Assembly (NCBI RefSeq): GCF_002284535.1
Contig: NZ_NPKH01000039.1
Span: forward strand, 62,001 to 126,000
Direction of reading: 5' to 3'
From: Mesorhizobium wenxiniae
GTDB taxonomy: Bacteria; Pseudomonadota; Alphaproteobacteria; Rhizobiales; Rhizobiaceae
DNA length: 64,000 bases
The notes beneath the pieces were generated by a model. It was not told the DNA's origin, did no database searches, and worked only from the letters and a program-made list of their open reading frames with translations. Made by a program: the position numbers and the translations under genes. Below, in pieces: positions 53,208 through 62,044 of this stretch. The stretch's first letter is position 1, and every line of letters starts with the position of its first letter.

Positions 53208-54158
53208 TTATTCGCTGATGACCTCGTCCCAGGTCTTGACCTTGGTCTCGCCATTGAGGAAGGGCAGAGTGACTGCTGTCAGTTCCGGCGCGAAGAACAC
53301 GTCGTAATGGGTGCGGTTCGGCAGGATGGCCAGCCGGTTCTGCGAAAGGTTCTCGCGCATCCAGCCGGCGTCCTTCAGTCCGCCGCCGAGCATCTGATAG
53401 AATTTGATCTCATGCTCGGGCCGGTACATGTCGCTGTCGCCAAAAACCAGCATGACCGGCATCTTCAGCTTGGGTACGTCAGCGGAGTAGTCGTAGTCCT
53501 TGCGCATATGGGCGCCCAGTTGATCGAGCAGCTTCGGAAAGTCCTGCGGATGCGGCGCGACCGCCACGTAGGACTTGTACATCGGCGTGTCTTTCATCAT
53601 GTCGGCCATCGCCGCGCCGACCTGCGCCTGCTGGGTGCGCATGTCGGCATAGAAGCCGTCCGCGGCATAGCCGGCCGACACCAGGACCAGCCGGCGCACC
53701 GCTTCAGGATGCTGGACGGCCATGCGGAAGGCGACGCCGCCGCCCAGCGAATAACCCATGACATCGACCTGCTCGTAGCCGAGCGCCTTGACGATCGCCG
53801 CCATGTCGTCGCCCATCGCCTCCAGGCTGAGCGGCCGGTCGCCGAGCGCGGTGCGGCCGTGGCCGTGCAGGTCCACGCCGATGACGGTTCGGTTCTCGGC
53901 AAACTTCGGCAGGATCGGCGCGAACATGTCGGTGGTGCCGAGACCACCATGCAGCAGAAGCAGCGGCTCGCCCTTGCCGTAGACGGCGTAATAGTAGTTC
54001 AGGCCGTTGATCGGCAGCAGGCCGGATTTCGCCGGCTTCGGCATTGCTTTCGTTTCAGTGGTCATGACGGGCTTTGCTTCCTCGGCTTTGGTGGAGCCCG
54101 GCGCGGCGAAGAGCGCTGCAGCCGAGGCGAAAATGGCGAAAAACATCGCTCTGGACAT
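53208..54158 (-). CDS. Secreted alpha/beta hydrolase
   Basis: 316 residues. Signal peptide about 1-25 (AAALFAAPGSTKA). Hydrolase fold with the nucleophile in GYSLGGG (Ser137), oxyanion region LLLLHGG and the catalytic His in NRTHYDVF. AAGGAG lies 6 bases upstream of ATG 54158. Substrate unknown. The SRPBCC gene upstream on the same strand is 26 bases away, so an operon is likely. Confidence 0.88.
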   Translation of the reverse strand: MSRAMFFAIFASAAALFAAPGSTKAEEAKPVMTTETKAMPKPAKSGLLPINGLNYYYAVYGKGEPLLLLHGGLGTTDMFAPILPKFAENRTVIGVDLHGHGRTALGDRPLSLEAMGDDMAAIVKALGYEQVDVMGYSLGGGVAFRMAVQHPEAVRRLVLVSAGYAADGFYADMRTQQAQVGAAMADMMKDTPMYKSYVAVAPHPQDFPKLLDQLGAHMRKDYDYSADVPKLKMPVMLVFGDSDMYRPEHEIKFYQMLGGGLKDAGWMRENLSQNRLAILPNRTHYDVFFAPELTAVTLPFLNGETKVKTWDEVISE

Positions 54159-54184
54159 GTCGGTCTCCTTCCGTCCCGCTGATA

Positions 54185-54670
54185 TCAAAGCCGCTTGGCG
54201 ACTTCTTCGAGCTGGTCGGCGCACTGGCCCCAGCCCTCGTGAAAGCCCATCTTCTCGTGCTCTTCGCGGTCAGTGACGGACCAATGCGCAACCCGGGCGA
54301 TGTAGCGGGTCTTGCCCTCGCCCTCATCCTCGAAGGTCAGCACGACCGTCATGAACGGTTTTTCGGACGGCTCCCACGCCTTCGTATAGGCGTCGGTGAG
54401 AACGATCTTCTTGCCCGGCACGACTTCGAGGAAGATGCCGGGGTTCGGGAATTCGTTGCCGTCGGGTCCCGCCATGACGACCAGGCTGGAGCCGCCGGTG
54501 CGCACGTCCATTTCGGCGCGCGGCGTCGTCCACGGCTTGGGCGCGAACCATTGCGTCACGAGCTTCGGCTCGGTCCAGCAGCGATAGACGTTCTCGCGCG
54601 GCGCATCGATGATGCGGGCAAGAACCAGTTCGCGGTCGGAGCCGGGGGCGATGTCGAGCTTGGTGGTCAT
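54185..54670 (-). CDS. SRPBCC / AHSA1-like protein
   Basis: 161 residues with the START-like AHSA1 fold: IDAPRENVYRCWTEPKLVTQWF, shown here in parts as IDAPRENVYRCWTEP and LVTQWFAPKPW, then GIFLEVVPGKKIVLTDAYT and WSVTDREEHEKMGFHEGWGQ. Members bind hydrophobic ligands or help stress responses. GGAG lies upstream of ATG 54670. Co-transcribed with the hydrolase. Confidence 0.88.
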   Translation of the reverse strand: MTTKLDIAPGSDRELVLARIIDAPRENVYRCWTEPKLVTQWFAPKPWTTPRAEMDVRTGGSSLVVMAGPDGNEFPNPGIFLEVVPGKKIVLTDAYTKAWEPSEKPFMTVVLTFEDEGEGKTRYIARVAHWSVTDREEHEKMGFHEGWGQCADQLEEVAKRL

Positions 54671-54803
54671 GATGGTCTCCTCACTTGCAAAAGAGTTGGC
54701 TTGAATGCCGGTTTCCGTCTCAAGGACGAGCGGGCAACGCGCAGCCCGACAGCGTCCCGCGAAAATTTCACCAGGCCGATTCCGGCGAACGCCGAAGGAG
54801 AGC

Positions 54804-55052
54804 TTAGTGGCGCTTGGCTTGCACCAGATAGGCGTCGATATCGGTCTCGCCGAGCCACTTCGCCGCTTCCAGCCGATGCAGGCCTTCGACCAGGACATGG
54901 CGCTTGCCGTCGTGGCGCACCTGGATCGGCGTCTTCATGCCGTTTTCCAGAATGTCTTCGGCCAGATGCCGGACGGTCTCGGGATGCAGTGTCTTCCTGC
55001 GCGCGGTCGGCACGTAGATGTCGTCCACCTTGACCTTTTGCACTCTCAGCAT
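54804..55052 (-). CDS. Stand-alone ParB N-terminal domain protein
   Basis: 82 residues, essentially one ParB/Sulfiredoxin nuclease-like domain: VKVDDIYVPTARRKTL, then AEDILENGMKTPIQVRHDGK and LVEGLHRLEAAKWLGE. It has no helix-turn-helix. Function unknown. ATG 55052 gives the compact form; the frame is open further upstream across the dimethylformamidase-like start. Confidence 0.78.
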   Translation of the reverse strand: MLRVQKVKVDDIYVPTARRKTLHPETVRHLAEDILENGMKTPIQVRHDGKRHVLVEGLHRLEAAKWLGETDIDAYLVQAKRH

Positions 55053-55209
55053 GTCGGCTCCCGTGGCGAAAAAGGCCACCCTTTGTGAGATAGTCGGTTT
55101 GGAAGGCAAGGCCAAGGCCGGCTGTGAGCTATCGCTGGCCCGATCGTTTCCAATTGACGGTTGGCCGGCAGATGGTCGAAATGACGCGTTCGACCCTTCA
55201 CAGGCCTTC

Positions 55210-56850
55210 ATGACCAAGCTTCCTACCGAATTCCCCGATTTCGGACTGACGCCCCACCAGCGCAGGCAAGCCGTGCGCGGCCACTATTACGAGTGGCCGG
55301 GCATGGATGGCGAACGCGGCGAGATCTGGTGTTACAGCGATCGTTTTTCATACCGCCGGGACGAGACGGTGGTGCTGCATGTCAGCTCGACGGCCTCCAG
55401 CTTCAGCATGTCGATCGTCCGCGATGGCGGCACCGAAACGAAAATGTTCGAGAAGGCTGGGATCGCGGCGCGCTGGCAGGATACACCCGACCAATGTTCG
55501 GTCGTGGGCTGCGGCTGGGGCGCTTCGTTTGAATTCCGGGTCGGCGACGACTGGCCGTCCGGAGCCTACCGCATCACGCTGACGGCGGACGGCCGCGACG
55601 GCAAGCCGATCTCCTGCCAGGATCTTTTCATCGTTAACCCGCAGCCCGGCAAGAAACGCGGTCGTGTGCTGCAGGTTGCAGCCACCGGCACCTGGCTTGC
55701 CTACAACACGTGGGGTGGCTCCAATCATTACGAAGGCATCACCGGCCCGAACCGCGACCAGTATGCCCCAATAGTGTCAAAGCAGCGGCCATGGTGCCGC
55801 GGTTTTGTTGTTCTGCCGAACGAGGCGCCGCGCGTGCCGCTCGAGGTCGCCGTGCCGCCCAAGACCGTGCCGCGCTATCCGCATATGGAATGGGCCTTCG
55901 CCACCGGCCATTCGAAGAAATACGCCTCGTCCGGCTGGGCAAGCTATGACAGCCACTTCTTTCGTTTTGCCGAGCGTGCCGGCTATGGGGTCGATCTCGC
56001 CAGTCAACACGAATTGCATTTTTCACCCGAAATCCTCGACGGCTATGACTGCGTCGTCTTCGTCGGCCATGACGAATACTGGACCTGGGAGATGCGCGAC
56101 ACTGTCGACGCCTATGTCGAGCGCGGCGGCCATGCGGCGCGCTTCGCCGGCAATTTCATGTGGCAGACCAGGTTGGAGGACGAGGGCCGCCGGCAAGTCT
56201 GTTACAAATACCGCGCCCGCGCCGAGGATCCGGCCTATCGGGGCGGCGACGTGACCCGTGCCACGAACTCCTGGGAAGCACCTGAGATTGGCCGGCCGGG
56301 CGCCTCGACTTTCGGGCTCAATGCGACGAGGGGCCTCTACGCCGGCTGGGGCGGTTGCACGCCGCGCGGCGTCCGCGGCTTTCCAGTCTACAGGCCGGAG
56401 CATTGGGCGTTCGCCGGCACAGGCATCTACTACGGCGACCTGCTCGGCGCCGACAGCCATGTCTATGGCTATGAGGTCGACGGGCTCGACCACGAGATCC
56501 GAGGCGGACTGCCCTACCCTACGCCCAACAGCGGCGCACCGGACGGGCTGCAAATTCTCGCGGTCGGCATGGCTGCCCAAGTCGAGGAGAGCGCCGATAT
56601 TCCGTTCGAAGACCAGTTCCTCGGCGACGAGGACGGACGCTTCACCGCCGAAACGCTGTTCGGCGAGGCGAGCGACGCCAATCTCGACAAGGTCAAGCGC
56701 GGCAACGGCATGATCGTCAATTTCCCGCGCGGCAAGGGCGAGGTGTTCCACGCCGGAAGCTGCGAATGGGTCGCCGGCCTGCTAAGGCAGGACCCGATGG
56801 TCGAGCTCGTCACCAAAAATGTTCTCGACCGCTATCTCGGAAAGTCCTGA
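55210..56850 (+). CDS. N,N-dimethylformamidase large-subunit-like protein
   Basis: 546 residues, matching the C-terminal domain of the N,N-dimethylformamidase beta subunit family. Diagnostic parts are GTWLAYNTWGGSNHYEG, VAATGTWLAY, DYCVVFVGHDEYWTWEMRD (DGYDCVVFVGHDEYW) and GGHAARFAGNFMWQTRLE. The N-terminal ~140 residues form a separate beta domain. The family cleaves C-N bonds of formamides or related amides. It is the first gene of a five-gene operon: 1 base before the aminotransferase start. ATG 55210 is the start. Confidence 0.85.
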   Translation: MTKLPTEFPDFGLTPHQRRQAVRGHYYEWPGMDGERGEIWCYSDRFSYRRDETVVLHVSSTASSFSMSIVRDGGTETKMFEKAGIAARWQDTPDQCSVVGCGWGASFEFRVGDDWPSGAYRITLTADGRDGKPISCQDLFIVNPQPGKKRGRVLQVAATGTWLAYNTWGGSNHYEGITGPNRDQYAPIVSKQRPWCRGFVVLPNEAPRVPLEVAVPPKTVPRYPHMEWAFATGHSKKYASSGWASYDSHFFRFAERAGYGVDLASQHELHFSPEILDGYDCVVFVGHDEYWTWEMRDTVDAYVERGGHAARFAGNFMWQTRLEDEGRRQVCYKYRARAEDPAYRGGDVTRATNSWEAPEIGRPGASTFGLNATRGLYAGWGGCTPRGVRGFPVYRPEHWAFAGTGIYYGDLLGADSHVYGYEVDGLDHEIRGGLPYPTPNSGAPDGLQILAVGMAAQVEESADIPFEDQFLGDEDGRFTAETLFGEASDANLDKVKRGNGMIVNFPRGKGEVFHAGSCEWVAGLLRQDPMVELVTKNVLDRYLGKS

Positions 56851-56851
56851 C

Positions 56852-58231
56852 ATGCTGAAGTCCCAAACCCCTGCCCCGGACACCGAGACGCGCCCGCCAT
56901 CGCATCTGTTCTATCTGTCCAGCCTGCGCCGGCCGCTGGTCGACCGCGCCGAAGGCATCTACATCTGGACGCAGGATGGCCGCCGCTTCATCGACGGATC
57001 GAGCGGACCGATGGTCGCCAATATCGGTCATTCCAACCGCAACGTGCTCGATGCGATGAAGCGGCAGATGGACCGCGCAACCTTCGCCTACCGGCTGCAT
57101 TTCGAGAACGAGCCGGCCGAGGAGCTCGCGCGCGAGCTGGCCGGAAAGCTGCCCGAAGGCATGGACCGCATTTTTGTCGTCTCGGGTGGCTCGGAAGCGA
57201 CGGAATCCTGCATCAAGCTCGCGCGGCAGTGGGCAGTGGCGACAGGCCAGCCCAAGCGCTGGAAGGTGATCACCCGCTTTCCCTCCTATCATGGCGGCAC
57301 GCTTGGTTCGCTATCCGTCACCGGCGACGACGCCTTGGCCGAAACCTTCACACCGATGATGCAGGTCATGCCGACCGTGCCGGCGCCGGCCGCCTGGCGC
57401 GACCGCGACAATCTCTCGATGGAGCAGCGCGGCATCCGCTACGCCGACATGCTGGAGGAGAAGATCCTCGCCGAAGGGCCGGAAAGCGTGCTCGCCTTCA
57501 TCATGGAGCCGGTCGGCGGCGCTGCCACCGCGGCGCTGGTCGCGCCGGACAGCTATTATCCGCGCATCCGCGAAATCTGCGACCGCTACAGCATCCTGCT
57601 CATCCATGATGAAGTGATGAGCGGTGCCGGCCGCACCGGAAAATTCCTCGGTGGCGACCATTGGAACTGCAAGCCCGACATCGTCGCGCTGTCGAAGGGG
57701 CTGGGCTCGGGCTATGCGCCGCTCGGCGCGCTGGCGGCACCGATGCGGCTGGTGCAGCCGCTGCTCGCCTCCGGCGGCTTCCAGCACGGCCATACCTATG
57801 CCGGCAATCCGCTCGCCTGCGCCGCCGGGCTCGCCGTGCTTAGCGAGATGGATCGTCTCGGCCTGATCGCCAATGCAGCTGACATGGGCGATATTTTGAT
57901 GGCCGGGCTGAAGGGGTTAGCCAAGCGGTTTCCGTTCATCGCCGACGTGCGCGGCAAGGGCCTGCTCCTAGGTGCCGAGATGGTCGCCGACCCCAATACG
58001 CTGGGGCCGATCGCACCGGCGAAGAAGGCCACCCAGCGGCTGCTCGACCTCGCCTATGAGCGCGGCCTGATCATCTATGGGCGAAAGGTCAAGGGCGGCT
58101 TCGACGGCGACAATTTCATGGTGGCACCGCCGATGATCATTACCAAGGAACAGGTCGGCGAAATCGTCGCCATCATCGGCGACTCGCTGCAGGTGCTGGC
58201 CGGCGAGCTCGACCTGCCGGTCGAAGGCTGA
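56852..58231 (+). CDS. Class III aminotransferase
   Basis: 459 residues. PLP lysine Lys282 in SKGLGSGYAPLGAL, plus GGSEATESCIKLARQW and LIHDEVMSGAGRTG, which places it in the omega-aminotransferase group. Such enzymes convert an amino group on a terminal or beta carbon to a carbonyl with an acceptor like pyruvate or 2-oxoglutarate. The start ATG is 1 base after the previous stop, and the next gene starts 1 base after this one ends. Confidence 0.92.
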   Translation: MLKSQTPAPDTETRPPSHLFYLSSLRRPLVDRAEGIYIWTQDGRRFIDGSSGPMVANIGHSNRNVLDAMKRQMDRATFAYRLHFENEPAEELARELAGKLPEGMDRIFVVSGGSEATESCIKLARQWAVATGQPKRWKVITRFPSYHGGTLGSLSVTGDDALAETFTPMMQVMPTVPAPAAWRDRDNLSMEQRGIRYADMLEEKILAEGPESVLAFIMEPVGGAATAALVAPDSYYPRIREICDRYSILLIHDEVMSGAGRTGKFLGGDHWNCKPDIVALSKGLGSGYAPLGALAAPMRLVQPLLASGGFQHGHTYAGNPLACAAGLAVLSEMDRLGLIANAADMGDILMAGLKGLAKRFPFIADVRGKGLLLGAEMVADPNTLGPIAPAKKATQRLLDLAYERGLIIYGRKVKGGFDGDNFMVAPPMIITKEQVGEIVAIIGDSLQVLAGELDLPVEG

Positions 58232-58232
58232 A

Positions 58233-59162
58233 ATGGCGCCGCGAAAAGTCATCGTCACCTGCGCCGTCACCGGGTCGGTGCACACGCCGTCAATGTCGCC
58301 GCACCTGCCGGTGACGCCGGACCAGATCGCCGCAGAGGCTATTGCCGCCGCCGAAGCCGGCGCCTCGATCTTGCATCTTCACGCCCGCGATCCCAATGAC
58401 GGGCGGCCGACCGCCGATCCTGATGTGTTCATGCAGTTCCTGCCGCGCATCAAGCAGGCGACATCAGCGGTGATCAACATCACCACCGGCGGCTCGTCGC
58501 TGATGACGCTCGACCAGCGGCTGGCCGCACCGCTCAGGGCCGAGCCCGAAATGTGCTCGCTTAATATGGGCTCGATGAATTTCGCGTTGTTCCCGATGCT
58601 CGACCGGCCAAGAGAGTGGCATCACGAGTGGGAGCCCAAGCTGCTTGAAGCGACACGCGACACGATCTTCAAGAACACCTTTGCCGACATGGAGACCGTG
58701 CTCGAAAGACTTGGAAAGGGCTGCGGCACACGCTTCGAATTCGAATGCTATGATGTCGGCCACCTCTATTCTTTAGCGCATTTTCGCGACCGGGGGCTGG
58801 TGTCAGGACCTCTGTTCATCCAGTTCGTGTTCGGCATATTGGGCGGTATCGGCGCCGATCCCGACAATTTGGTCCATATGAAGCGTATCGCCGACAAACT
58901 GTTCGGCGACAGCTATCAGTTTTCGGTGCTGGCCGCCGGCCGCCACCAGATGCCGATGATCTCGATTGCGGCAGCGATGGGCGGCAATGTCCGCGTTGGG
59001 CTGGAGGATAGCCTCTACGACGGCCGCCAGCTGGCAAAGTCCAATGCCGACCAGGTGCGCCGTATCCGCAGGGTGCTCGACGGGCTGTCGCTGGACGTCG
59101 CCTCGCCCGCTGAGGCGCGTGAGATGCTGGCGCTCAAGGGCGGCGACCGGGTGGCGTTCTGA
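58233..59162 (+). CDS. BKACE beta-keto acid cleavage enzyme
   Basis: 309 residues with the DUF849/BKACE fold. Metal-binding His48 and His50 lie in SILHLHARDP; Glu in VGLEDSLYDG is the third ligand. BKACE enzymes cleave a beta-keto acid with acetyl-CoA, yielding acetoacetate and a new CoA ester. One member (Kce) acts on 3-keto-5-aminohexanoate in lysine fermentation. It begins 1 base after the aminotransferase stop, so the two are coupled. Confidence 0.92.
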   Translation: MAPRKVIVTCAVTGSVHTPSMSPHLPVTPDQIAAEAIAAAEAGASILHLHARDPNDGRPTADPDVFMQFLPRIKQATSAVINITTGGSSLMTLDQRLAAPLRAEPEMCSLNMGSMNFALFPMLDRPREWHHEWEPKLLEATRDTIFKNTFADMETVLERLGKGCGTRFEFECYDVGHLYSLAHFRDRGLVSGPLFIQFVFGILGGIGADPDNLVHMKRIADKLFGDSYQFSVLAAGRHQMPMISIAAAMGGNVRVGLEDSLYDGRQLAKSNADQVRRIRRVLDGLSLDVASPAEAREMLALKGGDRVAF

Positions 59163-59171
59163 GATGCGGCC

Positions 59172-59690
59172 GTGATCAACCCAGCGTCAAAAGACATTCG
59201 CATCCGGCCCGGCACCGTCGAGGACATCGAAACCATCCATGCTGCGATCCTGCGGCTTGGCGCCCATATCGGCGCGCCCGAGGAAATCACTTCTACGGCC
59301 GACGACCTTCGCACCTACGGCTTTGGCGAAAACCCTGCCTTCTCGACGCTGATTGCGGAAGTCGGCGGCGAGTTCGCCGGCCTGTGCCTGCATTTCCCGA
59401 TCTTCTCGACCTGGATGGGCCGGCCCGGCGTTTATGTGCAGGACCTCTATGTCGAAAATCGGTTTCGCGGCCGCAGGATCGGCGAACGCCTGCTGCGCCG
59501 TGCCGCGCGAGAATGCCGGGAGGACGGCGGCGTCTACCTCAGACTGTCCGTCGACACTGACAATGAAACCGCCAAAGCCTTTTACGAAAGACTGGGCATT
59601 GCCTGGTCGAGCTACGAGCAGGTGCAGAAGATCGCCGGCGACGCGTTCTTTGCCTTCGCCGATGCACCCGATGATGAGGAGCCAAGATGA
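59172..59690 (+). CDS. GNAT N-acetyltransferase
   Basis: 172 residues with a GNAT fold: IRPGTVEDIETIHAAILRLG at the start, the acetyl-CoA loop VQDLYVENRFRGRRIGERLL, shown here as NRFRGRRIGERLL at about residue 99, and ETAKAFYERLGIAW near the C-terminus. GTG 59172 is the likely start. It overlaps the next gene by 4 bases (ATGA). Confidence 0.9.
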   Translation: MINPASKDIRIRPGTVEDIETIHAAILRLGAHIGAPEEITSTADDLRTYGFGENPAFSTLIAEVGGEFAGLCLHFPIFSTWMGRPGVYVQDLYVENRFRGRRIGERLLRRAARECREDGGVYLRLSVDTDNETAKAFYERLGIAWSSYEQVQKIAGDAFFAFADAPDDEEPR

Positions 59691-60718
59691 AAGCCTTCTA
59701 TGCCGAAGAACAGAAGCGCCATGATCCCAAGGCATTCCTCTCCAGCGGTGCGCAGAAACCCAATCCGGAAAAGCCGGAACGCGTCGAACGGCTGCTCGCC
59801 GGCGCAAGGGCCGCCGGCTGCACGATCGAACGGCCGAGAGATCACGGGCCAGGACCGGTTGCGGCGGTGCATACGCCCGAATATCTCGATTTTCTCGAGC
59901 ACATCTTTGTGCGCTGGCAGCGTATCGAAGGCGCTTCGGCGGAAGTGATCCCCAACATCCATCCGATCGCGCGGGGCGGCTCCTATCCGGCCTCAGCGGT
60001 CGGCCAGGCCGGCTATCACATGGCCGACACCGCTTGCCCGATCTCAAGCGAGACCTGGCAGAGCGCGCTGTGGAGCGCTTGGAGCGCGGTCGAGGCCGCT
60101 GAGGCCGTGATGTCAGGCGCACCGGCTGCCTATGCGCTCTGCCGTCCGCCCGGCCACCACGCCTTTGCCGACGTCGCCGGCGGCTTCTGTTTCATCAACA
60201 ATTCAGCGGTCGCGGCACAGACGCTCCGCAAGAATGTGGCGCGGGTGGCAATCCTCGACGTCGATCTGCATCACGGCAACGGCACGCAAGGCATTTTCTA
60301 TGCGCGACCGGACGTGCTCACCGTCTCGCTGCATGCCGATCCGGTGCGCTTCTACCCGTTCTTCTGGGGTCATGCCGACGAACGTGGCGAAGGGGCCGGC
60401 CTCGGCTACAATTTCAACCTGCCGCTGGCGCGCAAATCCGGCGACGCCGCATTCCTCGACGCGCTGGATGTGGCTTTCCAGCGTATCCGCGCCTTTGCGC
60501 CGGAAGCGCTTGTGGTGGCGCTCGGCCTCGACGCCTTCGAAGGCGATCCGTTCGGCGGACTGTCGGTAACGACACCGGGCTTCTCGCGCATCGGCGAGGC
60601 TATCGCCGGCCTCGGCCTGCCGACGGTCATCGTGCAGGAGGGCGGCTATCTCTGCGACGAGCTCGGCGACAATCTTACTGCCTTCCTCACCGGCTTCGGC
60701 GGCGGCAAGAAGCGGTGA
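59687..60718 (+). CDS. Acetylpolyamine amidohydrolase-like deacetylase
   Basis: 343 residues of the histone deacetylase family, closest in pattern to acetylpolyamine amidohydrolases. Catalytic His157 and His158 are in RPPGHHAF, zinc ligands Asp193 and His195 in DVDLHHGNGTQ and Asp282 in GLDAFEGDP, and Tyr321 in EGGY. All are intact, so it should be active. Likely substrate: N-acetylated amine. It overlaps the GNAT gene by 4 bases and ends 8 bases from the convergent class V aminotransferase. Confidence 0.93.
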   Translation: MKAFYAEEQKRHDPKAFLSSGAQKPNPEKPERVERLLAGARAAGCTIERPRDHGPGPVAAVHTPEYLDFLEHIFVRWQRIEGASAEVIPNIHPIARGGSYPASAVGQAGYHMADTACPISSETWQSALWSAWSAVEAAEAVMSGAPAAYALCRPPGHHAFADVAGGFCFINNSAVAAQTLRKNVARVAILDVDLHHGNGTQGIFYARPDVLTVSLHADPVRFYPFFWGHADERGEGAGLGYNFNLPLARKSGDAAFLDALDVAFQRIRAFAPEALVVALGLDAFEGDPFGGLSVTTPGFSRIGEAIAGLGLPTVIVQEGGYLCDELGDNLTAFLTGFGGGKKR

Positions 60719-60725
60719 TGTCGGA

Positions 60726-61991
60726 TCAGGATCGCTCCTGTCGCAGCATGGCGATGACGCGATGCACGCTCTCCAGTGTCTCGTCGATTTCGGCCGCCGT
60801 ATTGTAGTGGGCGATGCCGATGCGCACGACGCCCTGTTCGGGCGGAATGCCGAGCTGGTGGACGATTTCCCAGGCATAGTTGTGGCCGGACCACAGGAAG
60901 ATGTTTTCCGCATTCATCTGCCTTACGATCGTCTCCGGCACGATGCCGTCGACGGTGAAGGAGACCGTCGGGACGCGCTCCCCGACACGCGCCGGATCGG
61001 TAATGCCATGGATGGTCAGGCTTGAGATAGCCGCCAGGCCGTCGATCAGCCTTTGCGCCAGCGGGTTCTCATAAGCTATTGATCTTTCGAAGGCCTTGGC
61101 GATCCTGGCGCGGCGCGAGCCGCCATCGCCTGCCGCCGCGCCGAGTTCCGCAAAGTAATCGACCGCGGCCGTCAGTCCGGCCATCAGCTCGATCTGCGGC
61201 GTGCCGAGTTCGAACCGCTCCGGCAGAGCATTGGACGAACAGCGGCATTTATACGGTTTCAGCGCATCGATGACATCCAGCCTGCCCCATAAGATACCCA
61301 AATGCGGCCCGAAGAATTTATAGGCCGAGCAGATCAGGAAATCGCAGCCGATATCCCTGACGTCGATCAGGCCGTGCGGCGCGAACTGAACGGCGTCGAC
61401 ATAGACCAGGGCGCCGGCCTGCTTGGCAATGCCGGTCAGTGCCTTCACCCGGTTAATCGAGCCGGTCAGATTGCTGGCGTAGTTCAAAGCGACGAGCCGG
61501 GTCCTGTCGGTGAGCAGCGTAGCAAGCGCCGCCTCCTCGATCTGCCAGCTCTGCTCGTCGAAAGGCAGCCAGCGCACGACAAGGCCAAGGTCTTCGGCCA
61601 GCTGCAGCCACGGCGATACGTTGCCTTCGTGATCCATGCGGGTGAGGATGATTTCGTCGCCCGGTTTCATCGTGCGGCCGAGCGTGCGCGACATGTGATA
61701 GGTCAGCGTCGTCATGTTGGCGCCGATGATGATTTCCTGAGGGCTCGCAGCAGCCAGGAAATCGGCCATCGCCGCATGGGCGTCATCGACGATTTGTTGC
61801 GCTGCGATCGTGGTTTCGAAGAATCCGCCGAGATTGGCGTTTGCGGTCAGCAGGCAGCGTGACACCGCGTCGGCAACCGCTTGCGGCACCTGCGTGCCGG
61901 CAGGGTTGTCGAGGTAGATGCGGCGACTGCCCTTGTCGGTCAGCGACAGGGCCGGAAATTTCTCGCGCACGGCATCGATCGGAAAATCCAT
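60726..61991 (-). CDS. Cysteine desulfurase-like class V aminotransferase homologue
   Basis: 421 residues of PLP-dependent class V fold: YLDNPAGTQVPQAV, DHEGNVSPWLQLAEDLGL, YVDAVQFAPH and the PLP lysine in CSAYKFFGPHLG. It is of the subgroup annotated as cysteine desulfurase-like; no active-site Cys loop is obvious, so another reaction on an amino acid is possible. The stop is 8 bases from that of the deacetylase, so it is convergent with the BKACE operon. An aldo/keto reductase lies upstream on the same strand. Confidence 0.85.
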   Translation of the reverse strand: MDFPIDAVREKFPALSLTDKGSRRIYLDNPAGTQVPQAVADAVSRCLLTANANLGGFFETTIAAQQIVDDAHAAMADFLAAASPQEIIIGANMTTLTYHMSRTLGRTMKPGDEIILTRMDHEGNVSPWLQLAEDLGLVVRWLPFDEQSWQIEEAALATLLTDRTRLVALNYASNLTGSINRVKALTGIAKQAGALVYVDAVQFAPHGLIDVRDIGCDFLICSAYKFFGPHLGILWGRLDVIDALKPYKCRCSSNALPERFELGTPQIELMAGLTAAVDYFAELGAAAGDGGSRRARIAKAFERSIAYENPLAQRLIDGLAAISSLTIHGITDPARVGERVPTVSFTVDGIVPETIVRQMNAENIFLWSGHNYAWEIVHQLGIPPEQGVVRIGIAHYNTAAEIDETLESVHRVIAMLRQERS

Positions 61992-62044
61992 TTCTGCCCC
62001 TTCCCGTTGTAATCATTTGATAACTTCGCTACCGGCCGTATTGC